64,000 nt of DNA from assembly GCA_947044405.1 (NCBI GenBank), contig CAMRHE010000156.1:3163001-3227000 (forward strand), written 5' to 3'. Below the pieces are notes generated by a model. That model was not told where the DNA came from. It did no database searches and saw only the letters and a list, made by a program, of their open reading frames with translations. The stretch is from Leptodactylus fallax (lineage: Eukaryota; Chordata; Amphibia; Anura; Leptodactylidae). The position numbers and the translations under genes were made by a program. This document shows positions 11,470 to 22,993 of this stretch, one piece after another (the stretch's first letter is position 1; the number at the start of each line of letters is the position of its first letter).

Positions 11470-14400
11470 ACGGCGTCCCTCTGACAGCGTTGGTGGACAC
11501 TGGATCTCAGGTAACAACCCTGCGCAAGCAGGTGTTCCTTGAACATTGGGATTTAGGTGTGTTGAATAGAACACCTGACACATGGATAAATCTGTGTGCC
11601 AGCAATGGACAGCCCATACCACAGCAGGGTTATTGGGAACCCACTATCCAGATTGGGGACTTGAAACTGCCTAGACAGGGTGTAATTGTCACTGATGTAG
11701 AGGATGATAGGTTTGCAGTTGTAATATTAGGCATGAATGTTTTACGCCATTGCTTTGCAGAAATGTTGGATGCCTTGCATGCCTCTCTCCTTACAGCTTC
11801 TCCAAGTGACCAGCAGACCATTCAGCGGGCCATTCGTGTACTCAATGCCCAGCACAAGTTCGCCAACAAACAAGGTGAAATTGGTCGAGTCCGGATCCAA
11901 GATACCCGTCCAGTAACCCTACAGCCTGGAACAGAAACTATGGTGTGGTGCCGTGCCCGTCCGGGCATAGAAAATCAGGACTACGAGGCCTTGCTACAAC
12001 CCATACAGGTAGATGGCCAACCACTTGTCATGGCTGCCCGCAGCCTTGTCACAGTTTCCAATGGACGTGTTCCTGTCCGCTTAGTCAACTTGGGCGATGC
12101 TCCCGTGAACCTCCACAAGTTCCACTCTGTGGCCCTGCTACACCGGTTAGCACCAGAAGACATTCTCTCTGGTGATTCTACCGCCACACAGCGTTCCACC
12201 CAAGCTGCTGAGAACATTCAGAATGGAGCCACGAAGTCCTGGTGGGATGAATTGAACGTGGGAGACGCCAATACCCCTATAGAGCACATCAATGGGGTTC
12301 GCAATGTGGCCAAGCGTTACCAACAGGCATTCAGCAAACACCCATTGGACTTTGGTAAGACCACGACCATAAAACATCGCATTCTGACTGGCGACCACCA
12401 TCCAATCAAGGAGCGTCACCGTCCAATACCACCCGCAATGTACCAACCGGTGAAAAAGTTGATCCAAGAGATGCGAGATGCTGATGTCATCCGGGAGAGT
12501 AACAGCCCCTGGGCAGCCCCGCTAGTCCTTGTCAAGAAGAAAGACGGAACCCTACGATTTTGTGTGGACTATCGTAAACTCAACAACGTCACGCACAAAG
12601 ACGCATACCCATTGCCGCGGATTGAGGAATCTCTAACGGCTTTGGGATCAGCTACCTGTTTCTCGACCCTGGACTTAACCAGTGGATACTGGCAAGTCCC
12701 TATGGCGCCTGAAGATCGTGAAAAGACTGCGTTTACGACCCCGATGGGACTCTTTGAATTTAATAGTATGCCATTTGGGCTATGTAATGCCCCAGCCACA
12801 TTCCAACGGCTTATGGAGAGGTGCCTCGGCCATGAGAATTTCCAGAGTGTGCTACTGTACCTGGACGATGTTATTGTATTCTCCCGGACATACCAAGAAC
12901 ACCTTCGTCACCTGTCCGAGGTATTCAAGGTACTTATACAGCACGGCCTAAAGTTGAAGCCCTCCAAGTGCTACCTGTTGAAACCCCAAGTTCACTACCT
13001 TGGGCATGTCGTGAGCGCACAAGGCGTCCAACCTGATCCTGAAAAGATCACTGCAGTCCAGAACTGGCGAAGACCAACTACCGTCAAAGAAGTCCGAAGC
13101 TTCCTTGGATTCGCAGGTTACTACCGGCGTTTCATACCACACTTCGCCCAAGTAGCCGAGCCTCTGAACGAGTTGTTGCGCGGTTGTCCCAGAGAAAACT
13201 ACAACCGAAAGCTTCCGGTAGACTGGACAGCGCGTCAAGAGGAAGCCTTTCAAGCGCTTAAAGCACTTCTGACGCAACCACCAATTCTAGCCTATCCCAA
13301 CTACAGTCAGCCATTCCGCTTGTACACAGATGCAAGTCACCAAGGTTTGGGTGCAGTGTTGTCCCAGGTTCAGGACAACAAAGAGCGAGTCATCGCCTAC
13401 GCCAGCAGGAGTCTGAGAGGCGCGGAGAAGAACGACCAGAACTATAGTTCTTTCAAACTCGAACTTCTGGCGCTTGTCTGGGCCGTGACAGAGAAGTTTA
13501 AAGACTACCTGGCTGCCACACCCTTTACCGTGTACACAGATAACAATCCGTTGGCGCATCTGGACACTGCTCGACTGGGAGCCCTTGAACAACAGTGGGC
13601 CTCAAGACTCGCGAATTACAAGTTCTCTGTCAAGTATCGCAGTGGCAAGTCCAACGCTAACGCTGATGCACTCTCAAGGTTGCCTGTGGGAGAAGAACCA
13701 CCCCGAGAAGACATCTGGGAAGAGGTGGAGATGACACCATTCTACAACAAGTTTGCCCAACAGGTTGCTATTGGTGTCCCTGTAGAAGGAGAATCTCTGG
13801 CGAAAACAGCTGCCGAATCCCTCCAGGAGCCATCTCTGTGGAAAACGTTCCAAGAAGAGAGCAGAGTTTTAGGAGAATTGTCAGATTTCCTGCTTACAGG
13901 AAGAATACCAACCCGTGTAAAGAGAGGTCTTCATGACGTGGAATTAAAACGCCTTTGGCGACAGAGGAAGCGCCTGTTTGTCCAACGAGGCCTTCTACTT
14001 AGAAACACTCTTGATCCTGTCACAGGTGAAAGGCTTCATCAGATCCTCGTACCAAGAAGAGATGCACAGATGATACTTGAGGCGTATCATGACAGATCCG
14101 GTCACTTCGGGGTACAAAAGACCGAAGCTACCATCCGTCGTCGCTTCTATTGGGTTGGGATGAGGAGTGACATTGAGAGTTGGTGCCGAGAGTGTCCCGC
14201 CTGTAGTATCACCAAGGAAGGTCGAAGAGATCAGAAGGCCCCTCTACATCCAATTAAGACTCAAAAGCCGTGTGAAATTGTTGCTCTGGACCATGTGAAG
14301 TTGGGTTCCACACGTTCCGGCTACAGCTACGCTCTGACAATGGTGGATCATTATTCCAAGTTCCTTGTCATCGTGCCTGTCAGAGATCTTACAGCAAGAA

Positions 14401-15404
14401 CTACGGCTGAGACCTTCTACGCAGAGTTTGTCCGCCATTACGGTTGTCCTGAACATATCCTCACCGACCGTGGATCGGCGTTTGAATCCCAATTGTTCCG
14501 TGAGCTGTGTCAGTTCCAAGACTGCAAGAAGTTGCGAACCACAGCGTATCACCCTCAAGGGAATGGTATGTGCGAGAAGGCAAATCAAGTGATCATCGGC
14601 ATGCTAAGAACAGCCGCAGTTACACCTGGTGTTGAGTGGCCTGAGCGTATCAAGGACTTGGCCTATATTTACAACAACACACCCCAAACATCTACGGGAT
14701 ACGCACCATTTTATCTAATGTTTGGAAGACAAGGTCAACTTCCTTCAGACTTAACCCTTGGTGTGAAGGTCCCTGACACCATCAATCCACTACCCATAAC
14801 AGACTGGGTTGTTGAACACCGCCGACGTATGGAGGAAGCTAAAGAGATAGTTGAAACACGCATGGATGAGGTTCGTAGGAGACAACAGGAGGATTACAAC
14901 CATCCCGCCCATGCAGCGCCCCTGAAAGTTGGCGACCGTGTATGGTTAAGGAATAACCATCGGAATGGGAAATTGGATCCATTCTGGGAGAAAGAACCAT
15001 ATAGTATCATCTCCATACCATATCCTGAATCCGACGTGTATGAGATCTCTAAACCTGGGAGACAGCCCCAAGTAGTACACCGAAACCGTCTGAAGCTGTG
15101 CCTTAAAGAAGGACTACCCACAGAGGTGCCCCCAGCTGAGACAACGAGTACAGAGATCTTGTCACCTTCTGAAGCGAAAGAGAGACCCCCAACGTTAACT
15201 GAGCTTATGTGGGCGCCTAAACTACTACCATTTAGCTGTTATCCACCAATTGCTCTAGTGCAAGAGAATCCTTCGACATATGATTTAATTGATTTCAGTG
15301 ACTCTGTTCCTGATTCAAATCTCGTTCCACTTAGGCGTTCTGAGCGTACCACAAAAGGCATACCTCCAACACGCTATAGTGATGCCATGGCTGTCCTTGA
15401 GTAA
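11337..15404 (+). CDS. pol: Gypsy Pol polyprotein, intact
   Basis: The open frame spans 1355 codons. Counting from 11337, the protease motif DTGS is at residues 54-57, the reverse transcriptase YLDD at 508-511, an RNase H TDAS motif with Asp at 665, the integrase HHCC zinc finger at about 918-953, and the DD35E catalytic triad at D985, D1044 (TDRGSAF) and E1080. A GPY-like C-terminal region (VGDRVWLRNN) and a short tail follow. The first codon of the frame is GTG, so expression as Gag-Pol by frameshift is more likely than separate initiation. All catalytic motifs are present and no stop interrupts the frame. The family is Ty3/Gypsy because integrase follows RNase H. Confidence 0.96.
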   Translation: MFSVKRATPEAAGRPSGGKKKGPGESSVPLSRFVSACPHITIRVNGVPLTALVDTGSQVTTLRKQVFLEHWDLGVLNRTPDTWINLCASNGQPIPQQGYWEPTIQIGDLKLPRQGVIVTDVEDDRFAVVILGMNVLRHCFAEMLDALHASLLTASPSDQQTIQRAIRVLNAQHKFANKQGEIGRVRIQDTRPVTLQPGTETMVWCRARPGIENQDYEALLQPIQVDGQPLVMAARSLVTVSNGRVPVRLVNLGDAPVNLHKFHSVALLHRLAPEDILSGDSTATQRSTQAAENIQNGATKSWWDELNVGDANTPIEHINGVRNVAKRYQQAFSKHPLDFGKTTTIKHRILTGDHHPIKERHRPIPPAMYQPVKKLIQEMRDADVIRESNSPWAAPLVLVKKKDGTLRFCVDYRKLNNVTHKDAYPLPRIEESLTALGSATCFSTLDLTSGYWQVPMAPEDREKTAFTTPMGLFEFNSMPFGLCNAPATFQRLMERCLGHENFQSVLLYLDDVIVFSRTYQEHLRHLSEVFKVLIQHGLKLKPSKCYLLKPQVHYLGHVVSAQGVQPDPEKITAVQNWRRPTTVKEVRSFLGFAGYYRRFIPHFAQVAEPLNELLRGCPRENYNRKLPVDWTARQEEAFQALKALLTQPPILAYPNYSQPFRLYTDASHQGLGAVLSQVQDNKERVIAYASRSLRGAEKNDQNYSSFKLELLALVWAVTEKFKDYLAATPFTVYTDNNPLAHLDTARLGALEQQWASRLANYKFSVKYRSGKSNANADALSRLPVGEEPPREDIWEEVEMTPFYNKFAQQVAIGVPVEGESLAKTAAESLQEPSLWKTFQEESRVLGELSDFLLTGRIPTRVKRGLHDVELKRLWRQRKRLFVQRGLLLRNTLDPVTGERLHQILVPRRDAQMILEAYHDRSGHFGVQKTEATIRRRFYWVGMRSDIESWCRECPACSITKEGRRDQKAPLHPIKTQKPCEIVALDHVKLGSTRSGYSYALTMVDHYSKFLVIVPVRDLTARTTAETFYAEFVRHYGCPEHILTDRGSAFESQLFRELCQFQDCKKLRTTAYHPQGNGMCEKANQVIIGMLRTAAVTPGVEWPERIKDLAYIYNNTPQTSTGYAPFYLMFGRQGQLPSDLTLGVKVPDTINPLPITDWVVEHRRRMEEAKEIVETRMDEVRRRQQEDYNHPAHAAPLKVGDRVWLRNNHRNGKLDPFWEKEPYSIISIPYPESDVYEISKPGRQPQVVHRNRLKLCLKEGLPTEVPPAETTSTEILSPSEAKERPPTLTELMWAPKLLPFSCYPPIALVQENPSTYDLIDFSDSVPDSNLVPLRRSERTTKGIPPTRYSDAMAVLE
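11346..11386 (+). promoter_or_regulatory. Candidate -1 ribosomal frameshift signal between gag and pol
   Basis: The heptamer GTTAAAC (11346-11352) is phased as G TTA AAC in the gag frame, and slipping back one base enters the pol frame exactly. After an 8-base spacer, CCCGAGG (11361-11367) can pair with CCTCGGG (11380-11386) to form a 7-bp GC stem with a 12-base loop. Heptamer, spacer and stem together match the usual layout of a -1 frameshift site. GTTAAAC is, from memory, a slippery heptamer used by arteriviruses. Function is inferred. Confidence 0.6.
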
Positions 15405-15972
15405 AAGAGGTTAACTGTCTCTGCTTCTGTATATATGTTATTCCTGCTCTGATTACATTAATGTTTTTCCTGTGTGTATATACAGTATATATATAATATC
15501 TTGCCATGTAATATAGTATTTACACTTATATGCAACAATCCAAGCCATAGTGCCTGGCTCACCGAGCCAAGGAAGTTCTGTTACCCCATTGCGGTATGGA
15601 CATTGGTGCTAGAGTGCCTACTCTTCCTTACAGAAGTGACTGTTTATTGTTTCTCAGAGAGACTCTCATGATAATGGACACTCACGAAATTTGTGCCAGA
15701 GAGCCTCTGGACCCATTAGCACTACTGTTGTTTCTATATGGACTGTCTGATGGTACCGCCAAAAGGTTCCATAATTCTGAGTTTAATTATCTCTCCGTTA
15801 CCCTTCAGACTTCTCATGGACATTCCAGGACTATGCCGGGAGGTTTTACCTCGAGTTTCTAGGTATTATATTTTTCTAAACTGTTAGTGACATTTGCACT
15901 TTATTCGTATTTATTAACGTTATGTTACATTTCTCACCTTCACCCCAGCCCGTCGCCGAGGTCGGCTCAGTG
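15405..15972 (+). other. Gypsy 3' untranslated region
   Basis: No env-like or other conserved frame is seen. Short chance frames at 15474-15862 have no motif. Confidence 0.6.
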
Positions 15973-15986
15973 AAAGAGGGGGAGTA
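15973..15986 (+). promoter_or_regulatory. Polypurine tract
   Basis: AAAGAGGGGGAGTA lies directly before the TGTGG start of the 3' LTR, the expected place and composition for second-strand priming. Confidence 0.85.
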
Positions 15987-17108
15987 TGTGGCATCCCAGA
16001 GCTGGCTATGGCTGGGCTGAGGGTGATCTCTGTGCATTGTATTATTTCCTGTTGCTTCATAGCCTGTGTGACATAGCAGGGGGTCCTGAGTCTCACACAA
16101 CACAGCGCCACCTAGTGAGCCTCACACATGCATTACACCTCCCATAGGATTGAATAGTAACCAAATGTCCAATGGGAGGACATCGCCTGGGAAAAGGGGA
16201 GGAGTCAGCTGATCACTGGGTCCCCATGGTAACACCCCTGCAGGAAGGTCCTGCGTGTGAGGAGTTAGAAGTGTGGAGTGTTAGGAGGAGGAGGTGAGGA
16301 GATAAGTGTGATGTCCTGTGAAGAAAGCAGTGAGTTTAGTGCAGAAATCTCAAGTCCTAGACAGGCCCAGGAAGGTTGGAGAGCTGACATACTCCAGCTA
16401 TTCAGAAGATCCTGTCCCCTGTCTGCCTAGCCATCGCCCTGAAGGAAGTCAAGCATCATTATCTTGTCAGCATGAGACTGTGGAGAGAACATTCTGGAAC
16501 ACGTGCTCCATAGCAAGTATCACAGGATCCAGAGGCCTAGGCCAGACCTGTGGAATATCCTGCCACCCTGACTATTGCACCCCGAAACTCTGAGCTATCA
16601 GGACCACATAACGTGAGTGGGGAATATTATGTACTAGTATCATGGTGGGCATTCTCCTATGAGCCAAATAGGAACCCAGATGCACCTTAGGGCTGTAACA
16701 CTGAAGTATAAGGGGCTAGGAACACCTTTCATCAAGTCTACCCTGCACCCCAGGACTTTGCTGTGTCACCAGGCGTACCCCGTTGTTTTGTATTGAAGAA
16801 ACTGTTTAAGCATTTGTGCCTCCACACCCATGGAAGTAAAAGTTCAACTTTACAACCGTTTCTGTGTCTGACTCTGCACCGACAGCATCAGGGCGCCCCA
16901 AACACCACCAGTCGGCACAGTATAGGGGAAGCGCCCCGGGGGAACAATCACCGCCAACATTTGTGCAGCCCCCTCATCACCGGTACCAGTGGTGGTAACG
17001 TGGGACAGCACCAGCGCTGCGCCCTCGTGCCCAGAGACCGTGACAAGTCTGCGCTGTTTGCACCCCCGCAATCCCAACTGCAGCGTTGCCTTCCATCTGG
17101 TCACCGCA
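15987..17108 (+). repeat. 3' LTR of the Gypsy element
   Basis: By eye it is identical to the 5' LTR apart from two substitutions (near 16651 and 16952) and one extra C near 17067. It ends ACCGCA followed by the ATGG duplication. Confidence 0.96.
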
Positions 17109-17441
17109 ATGGCATCGAACGAAAACCCCTAGACGTCCACCAAAAGGACTGCACAGCTAGAGACTCACCTTACAAGGGAATTCGCATGTCCACTACTGCT
17201 GAACTTATCCCCCCAGGATTACAACAGCCGCTGGTCCGCTGTACCACATTTCTTCTTTTTGTTTTATTTAGGTGGCTTAACCACGGGTTTCAATGTTTCC
17301 ATAGTTTGTTCTCTCCTCGGTTTTGGCACTTGGGACGACGTGAGTACACAAGGCAGAGACGAACCTGCTTCCTATTGCTACTGACAACTTCTGATGTGGG
17401 TGGTTGTGGTAAGAACATTGTAGCATTACTAACTGTAAAGT

Positions 17442-20400
17442 ATGGTACTTAATATCATGTCAATGAATGTCAGAGGTTTGAACTCCCCTCAAAAGAGAGC
17501 CAATTTATGGCGAGAGGCCCGAGCTCGAGGCTGTGATATTCTTGCAGTTCAAGAAACACATCTTTTAGAGATAGATGCCACTCGTATTAGACATTCCTCA
17601 TACCCACATTTATTTCACGCTCATTGCTCCTCCAAGCGCAGGGGGAAAACTAATTGGGATCAGAGATTCAGTAGCATTTCAGTTGATGTCCCATCATGCT
17701 GACCCTGGAGGACGATTTGTCATATTAGTCTGTATCCTTAACAACGTCACATACACATTGGTTTCGGTTTACGCCCCAAACAGAAGGCAGGTGTCTTTCT
17801 TGGGGAGACTTATGAAAGTAGTGGAGAAAAGAAAGCAAGGATGCCTAGTATTAATGGGAGACTTTAACATGGCTCCGGACCCAGTGGTAGACACTACTTC
17901 TGGCATAACGACACGTCATCCTTCATTTTCGCAGGCTGTATGGCGCCATGACTTATTTGATATATGGCGCATCCTTCACAATACTGAAAAAGATTATACC
18001 TACCATTCTACTGTACATAATAGCTATTCACAAATAGACCTATTCTTAATAGAACAAGCTAGTATTCCCCTTGCCGTGAAATCGGATATTTCACAAGTAA
18101 CATGGTCAGACCATGCGGCAATAACCTTGACTCTCAGAGAAAAATATGAATGCCCCAGAGCATACGTATGGAGGTGCAATGAATTCTTAATGTCACAGCC
18201 AAAATATAAAGCAATTTTGGAAAATGATCTGAAGGAATTCTTTCAGACCAACGCTCCCTCTGCCCCTAGCCCTGACATATTGTGGAATTCGCACAAAGCT
18301 TTTATCAGAGGAACATGTATTCGCCTAGGACACATTGAAAAGAAAACTAGGTTAGCAGAAACTGATCGACTACTGCACCAAATAAAATCTATAGATAATA
18401 GTAACAAAAAGTCTCCTTCCCCCTCCAATGCAGCAAAGTTGGTGACACTACGCCATCAACTGACAACCTGTCTACTGCATAACTATGAGAAAAACTTGAA
18501 AAGGGCGAAAGCGACTTATTACTCTCAATCTAACAAGGCAGGCAAGCTTCTAGCGTCCAAACTTAAGCAAAAACATGCAAAGTCTAAAATCCCGTTTCTC
18601 CAGAGTAAAGATGGCAACCACAAAATCTATGACCCTAGTGGCATCACCAATGCCTTTAAAGCTTTCTATGAAGGCTTATACAACATTAGAGAGGACTCCT
18701 CTGTAACACATCCAACGAAACAAGAAATTGGCAAGTTTCTCGCAAGCACTCAATTACCAACACTCACAGAAATACAATTGAACTCTTTGAATGAGCCCAT
18801 CTCGCCATCAGAATTGATGTCAGTAGTCAAGTCGCTGCCACCTCGAAAATCCCCGGGCCCAGATGGCCTTACTAACGAATATTACAAAAAGTTTTCTCCA
18901 ATCCTGCTAAACCCACTGCTGTCCTTTTTAACAGCTGCGGTGGACTCTGGAACTATTCCGAGGGAGAATCAGGAGGCCCTGGTGGTGACGCTGCCTAAAC
19001 CGGGCAAGCCTGCCATCAGCCCCCAAAATTTTCGACCAATATCCCTATTAAACTCAGATTTAAAAATTTACGCCAAAATTATAGCGAATAGAGTAGCTGC
19101 TTGTCTTCCGAGCCTAATAAACCACGATCAAGTGGGATTTGTGAAGGGGAGGCAATCATACGACAATACTAGACGCATTTTGAATATTATACACCACATC
19201 AATTCTAGAAAAATGGAGGCAGTGATTCTCGCATTGGACGCCGAGAAGGCGTTTGACCGCATTTGCTGGTTGTATGCCTTCTTGGTGCTCAGGAGCATGG
19301 GGTTCGCTGGAGCTATTTTAAGAGCAATTGAGGCGCTGTACTCTGCACCATCTGCTAGAGTATTCACTAATGGGGTAGTATCGGATCCCTTTTTAATAAC
19401 GAACGGGACTAGACAGGGGTGCACCCTCTCGCTGTTAATATTTGTTCTCTCGATGGAACCATTGGCCCAGATACTTAGACTGGACCCAGAAGTAGGTGGC
19501 ATTGCTATACGGGACAAAACTCATCTTATATCACTTTATGCAGATGATATTATTCTTACTTTGTCCAAACCACAAAAATCTATTCCCCGATTTATGGAGA
19601 TTATTGCCAATTTCGGACGTTTATCATTTTATAAACTAAACATGGCCAAGTCACAAGCCCTACCTTTACATATTCCTCCCCCGTTGCTTCAACCCCTACA
19701 ATCGCAATATGATTTTGACTGGAGGAAAGAGGGCGTTCAATATCTGGGAATACAGGTGACACCTTCCACAGGGGCCCTATATAGAAATAACTATACACCC
19801 ATGTTGAAAATAATTCAGGATGAGATGGAGCGAATGTCCAAAATAGACGTGTCTTGGATGGGACGGGTCGCAGCTTTCAAAATGTTATTATTGCCTAGAC
19901 TCCTGTACCTGTTTCGCACACTCCCGATATCCATCCCGGTTGCGTTTTTCGAAACCATGCAAAGGATGATTTCAAGATACATATGGAGTGGAAAGAGACC
20001 TAGAATCAATAAAAGTTTCCTATTTAAACAAAAAGAGGCGGGAGTACCAGTGGTAAAGAATTACTATATAGCATCCTTGGTTACGCAATGTGCTAGATGG
20101 AGATTAGCAGACACCTCGGTTCCAGGCACATAGAGCAATCGTTTATATATCCCTTAAAATTGGCGGATGCCCTGTGGGCACCCTTTTGGAGCATTCCTAT
20201 GCCTGAGTCCTTATCCCCAGTCATGCAAGCAGCAGTGACCACATGGAAGCTGCTTCACGAGAAAGCAAACCCTACAAGTCAGTTTTGTGCCTCAGAGATG
20301 CCTTTGTCACTTCTGGCCTGGGCGATAGAGGACCTGGTAACTTCGGGATGGGAGGCGAAGGGAATTACACAGGTCTCCCATTTACAGTCTGATACCACAC

Positions 20401-21182
20401 AATTTTTATCATTTAAAGATATAACACAGAAATTTGGAATTCATGGTGGTGACTTCCTCAAATACTCTCAAATATGTCACTTTAAAGCTAAGAACCCGGT
20501 ATCGAAATTACCCCACAGTAGTACGATATTCACCTGGTTGTCGATTAAGATGGGACTACGGTTTCTATATGACAAGATGGATGGAGTAGCGACTTTTACT
20601 AGATCTATACCATTCCGTTGTTGGGAGAGGGATTTGGGAAGAGTCATTACTTTAACTGAGTGGGAACAAGCAATCAAACTAAGTCACTCATCCTTAAAAT
20701 GTAGCATCCACATAGAAACAGCGATGAAAATTACTTTACGGTGGTACCGAACCCCATCTACTTTACAAATGATATACCCTTCCGTCTCTGGGAGTTGCTG
20801 GAGAGGATGTGGAGGGAGAGGAACCCTTCTCCATATTTTGGGACAATGCCCCATAATTCGTGGATACTGGAATAGAGTCTTTGACATGCTATCAGAAATA
20901 TTCAATTTCCACCTCCCCTACACCTCACCTCTGGCCATCCTATTAATTGGAATTCCCGAGGAATGGAATAACTATAAAAGACTCCTATGTAAAATCTTGA
21001 CTATAGCCAAATTAATGTTGGTACAAAATTGGAGATCAGTGACCCCTCCGTCTGACTCCGCATTGTTGCTAGCCATTAACAATACATATACCTACGAGAG
21101 GGTAATTGCACTGGGAAATTACTCATATCATAGCTTTGAAAGGGTGTGGGACGCGTGGATTAATTCTCGATTTGTCGCATAG
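17442..21182 (+). pseudogene. L1 ORF2 (endonuclease, reverse transcriptase), two frameshifts
   Basis: The start MVLNIMSMNVRGLNSPQKRA opens an apurinic-type endonuclease domain (QETH, MGDFNMAPDP, WSDHAA), followed by the reverse transcriptase with SPGPDGLTNEYYKKF, GFVKGRQSYDNTRR, LDAEKAFDR, NGTRQGC and YADD at 19537-19548. A C-terminal zinc knuckle CX3CX7HX4C lies at 20796-20849, the L1 signature. Total length is about 1246 codons. Two frame changes interrupt it: one in the purine run near 17640-17650 inside the endonuclease, one near 20120. No other stops are seen, so the decay is modest. In L1s this protein nicks the target and copies the RNA into it. Confidence 0.92.
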
Positions 21183-21371
21183 CGGGAACCACGGAGTTAT
21201 ACGGAATCCGCTCTTGTACATCGCAGTGGGTGTGGAGATGGAGGGAATGGAGAAGGGGTAGAAAACATGGAAGAAGGTCTCTGAGGTATCTCACACTAAC
21301 CTTAACAAAGTGCCTACATGTTATTGTTATTGTTTAACATTTATACAATCTTTATCTTTGTCTCATTGATG
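21183..21371 (+). other. L1 3' untranslated region, first part
   Basis: Non-coding sequence after the ORF2 stop. It resumes after the inserted Tc1 at 23369 and ends at 23476 with the A-rich tail. Confidence 0.7.
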
Positions 21372-21550
21372 TACAGTCATGGCCAAAAGTTTTGAGAATG
21401 ACACAAATATTATATTTTCACATGATCTGCTGCCCTCTGGTTTTTATGTGTGTTTGGCAGATGTTTTTATCACATACAGAAATATAATTGCATTCATATT
21501 ATGAGTAACAGAAGCTTATATTGACAGTTAGAATGAGTTAATGCAGCAAG

Positions 21551-22993
21551 TCAATATTTGCAGTGTTGACCCTTCTTCTTCAGGACCTCTGCAATTTTCC
21601 CTGGCATGCTCTCAATCAACTTCTGGACCAAATCCTGACTGATAGCAGTCCATTCTTGCAGAATCAATGCTTTAATTTTGTCTGAATTTGTTGGTTTTTG
21701 TTTGTCCACCCGTCTCTTGATGATTGACCACAAGTTCTCAATGGGATTAAGATCTGGGGAGTTTCCAGGCCATGGACCCAAAATCTCTATGTTTTGTTCC
21801 CTGAGCCATTTAGTTATCACCTTTGCTTTATGGCAAGGTGCTCCATCATGCTGGAAAAGGCATTGTTGAGCGCCAAACTGCTCTTGGACGGTTGGGAGAA
21901 GTTGCTCTTGGAGGACATTCTGGTACCATTCTTTATTCATGGCTGTGTTTTTAGGCAAGACTGTGAGAGAGCCGATTCCCTTGGCTGAGAAGCAACCCCA
22001 CACATGAATGGTTTCAGGATGCTTTACAGTTGGCATGAGACAAGACTGGTGGTAGCGCTCACCTCTTCTTCTCCGAATAAGCTGTTTTCCAGATGTTCCA
22101 AACAATCGAAAAGGGGATTGATCAGAGAAAATGACTTTACCCCAGTCCTCAGCAGTCCACTCCCTGTACCTTTTGCAGAATATCAGTCTGTCCCAGATGT
22201 TTTTTCTGGAGAGAAGTGGCTTCTTTGCTGCCCTCCTTGAGACCAGGCCTTGCTCCAAGAGTCTCCGCCTCACAGTGCGTGCAGATGCACTCACACCTGT
22301 GTCAGGGGTTAAGTTCCCCCAGGATGGATGTCACCGTAATCCTAATTAAATATAGAACAGGTACGAGCTCGGGAAAACAAACGTACAAACACACCCAGGT
22401 ATCTAGTAAGAATGGTTTCATTTATTGCATAGTTGATACAGGTTTTAAAGGCAGCTGGTTACACAATAATCATGTGACTAATGTACATATTTGGTCCTTC
22501 CGGTTCCGCTGCTAAGCAGACTTGTTCAGTCTCTCATAACATATGTTTTCTCTCCTCGCTTATCTGAGTGTTTTCCCTTATCTTCCTCTGAGAACAGCAA
22601 AACCTTTGGTGCTGTAGCAGACTTAGTGTCTGCTTCCTATCTCTAAGCTATGCAGGCTATCTGCAGACTATTTCACTCTCTGGATATAGTGTATAGTACA
22701 AATTATATTTTAACCCTCACACCTGCCTGCTGCCATTCCTCAGCAAGCTCTGCACTGCTGGTAGCCCGATCCCGCAGCTGAAACACTTTTAAGAGACGGT
22801 CCTGCCGCTTGCTGGTCTTTCTTGGGCGCCCTGGAGCCTTTTTGGCACCAATGGAACCTCTCTCCTTGAAGTTCTTGATGATGCGATAGATTGTTGACTG
22901 AGGTGCAATCTTTCTAGCTGCAATACTCTTCCCAGTTAGGCCATTTTTGTGCAGTGCAATGATGACTGCACGTGTTTCTTTAGAGATAACCAT
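21551..22993 (-). pseudogene. Tc1 transposase (family 3), intact frame split by a solo LTR
   Basis: The start is ATG 22993 (MVISKETRAVIIALHKNGL), the end TGA at 21551-21553 (KKKGQHCKY). Helix-turn-helix motifs occupy the N-terminal third, with a basic GRPRKTSKRQ linker. The catalytic core shows IFSDQSPFRLFG, FQHDGAPCHKAK and [10 protein letters not shown], the DDE positions. The reading frame is the same on both sides of the LTR (AEEWQQAGV then SASARTVRRRL), and I see no other stop, so the LTR is the only obvious lesion. Expected full length is about 340 residues. Confidence 0.88.
22300..22721 (-). repeat. Solo LTR inserted in the Tc1 transposase gene
   Basis: On the minus strand it begins TGTGAGGGTTAAAAT and ends CTTAACCCCTGACA, the TG...CA pattern. 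CCTG flanks both sides (22296-22299, 22722-22725). Because CTCACA precedes both, the duplication could be read as up to 10 bp. An AATAAA signal lies at 22421-22426 on the minus strand. No internal element sequence remains, so it probably arose by LTR-LTR recombination. The parent family (retrovirus-like or Gypsy) cannot be told. Confidence 0.75.

Larger units (their letters stand above)
8496..17108 (+). mobile_element. Ty3/Gypsy LTR retrotransposon, complete and very young
   Basis: Two LTRs of about 1.12 kb (8496-9616, 15987-17108) enclose a leader, gag and pol. The 4-bp sequence ATGG lies immediately outside both ends (8492-8495 and 17109-17112), consistent with a target duplication. By eye the LTRs differ at two substitutions and one single-base indel, so the insertion is recent. 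Pol order protease, reverse transcriptase, RNase H, integrase defines the Ty3/Gypsy group. No env-like frame is seen between pol and the 3' LTR. The element sits inside ORF1 of the L1. Confidence 0.96.
7341..17160 (+). pseudogene. L1 ORF1 protein, split by the Gypsy element
   Basis: The frame from ATG 7341 stays open to 8495 (385 codons) and continues without shift at 17113-17160 after the Gypsy and one copy of its ATGG duplication are left out, giving 400 residues. A coiled coil (about residues 150-215, VEKDVSFLKAKIADLEDRS) is followed by the RRM-like and C-terminal RNA-binding parts (RRNNLKFRGIPES, DRAHRVPRPS, LYKWGFPVRV), the Transposase_22 layout of L1 ORF1. An alternative start at 7259 (MLRQRKSAVKPQKISDFYFP) in another frame carries the typical ISDF(F) N-terminus. 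The original protein therefore probably began there and a frameshift near 7500-7600 has since separated the two. Confidence 0.85.

Noticed and set aside
15405..15972. Possible env gene after pol
   Set aside because: Only short frames, without signal peptide, membrane segment or known motif.
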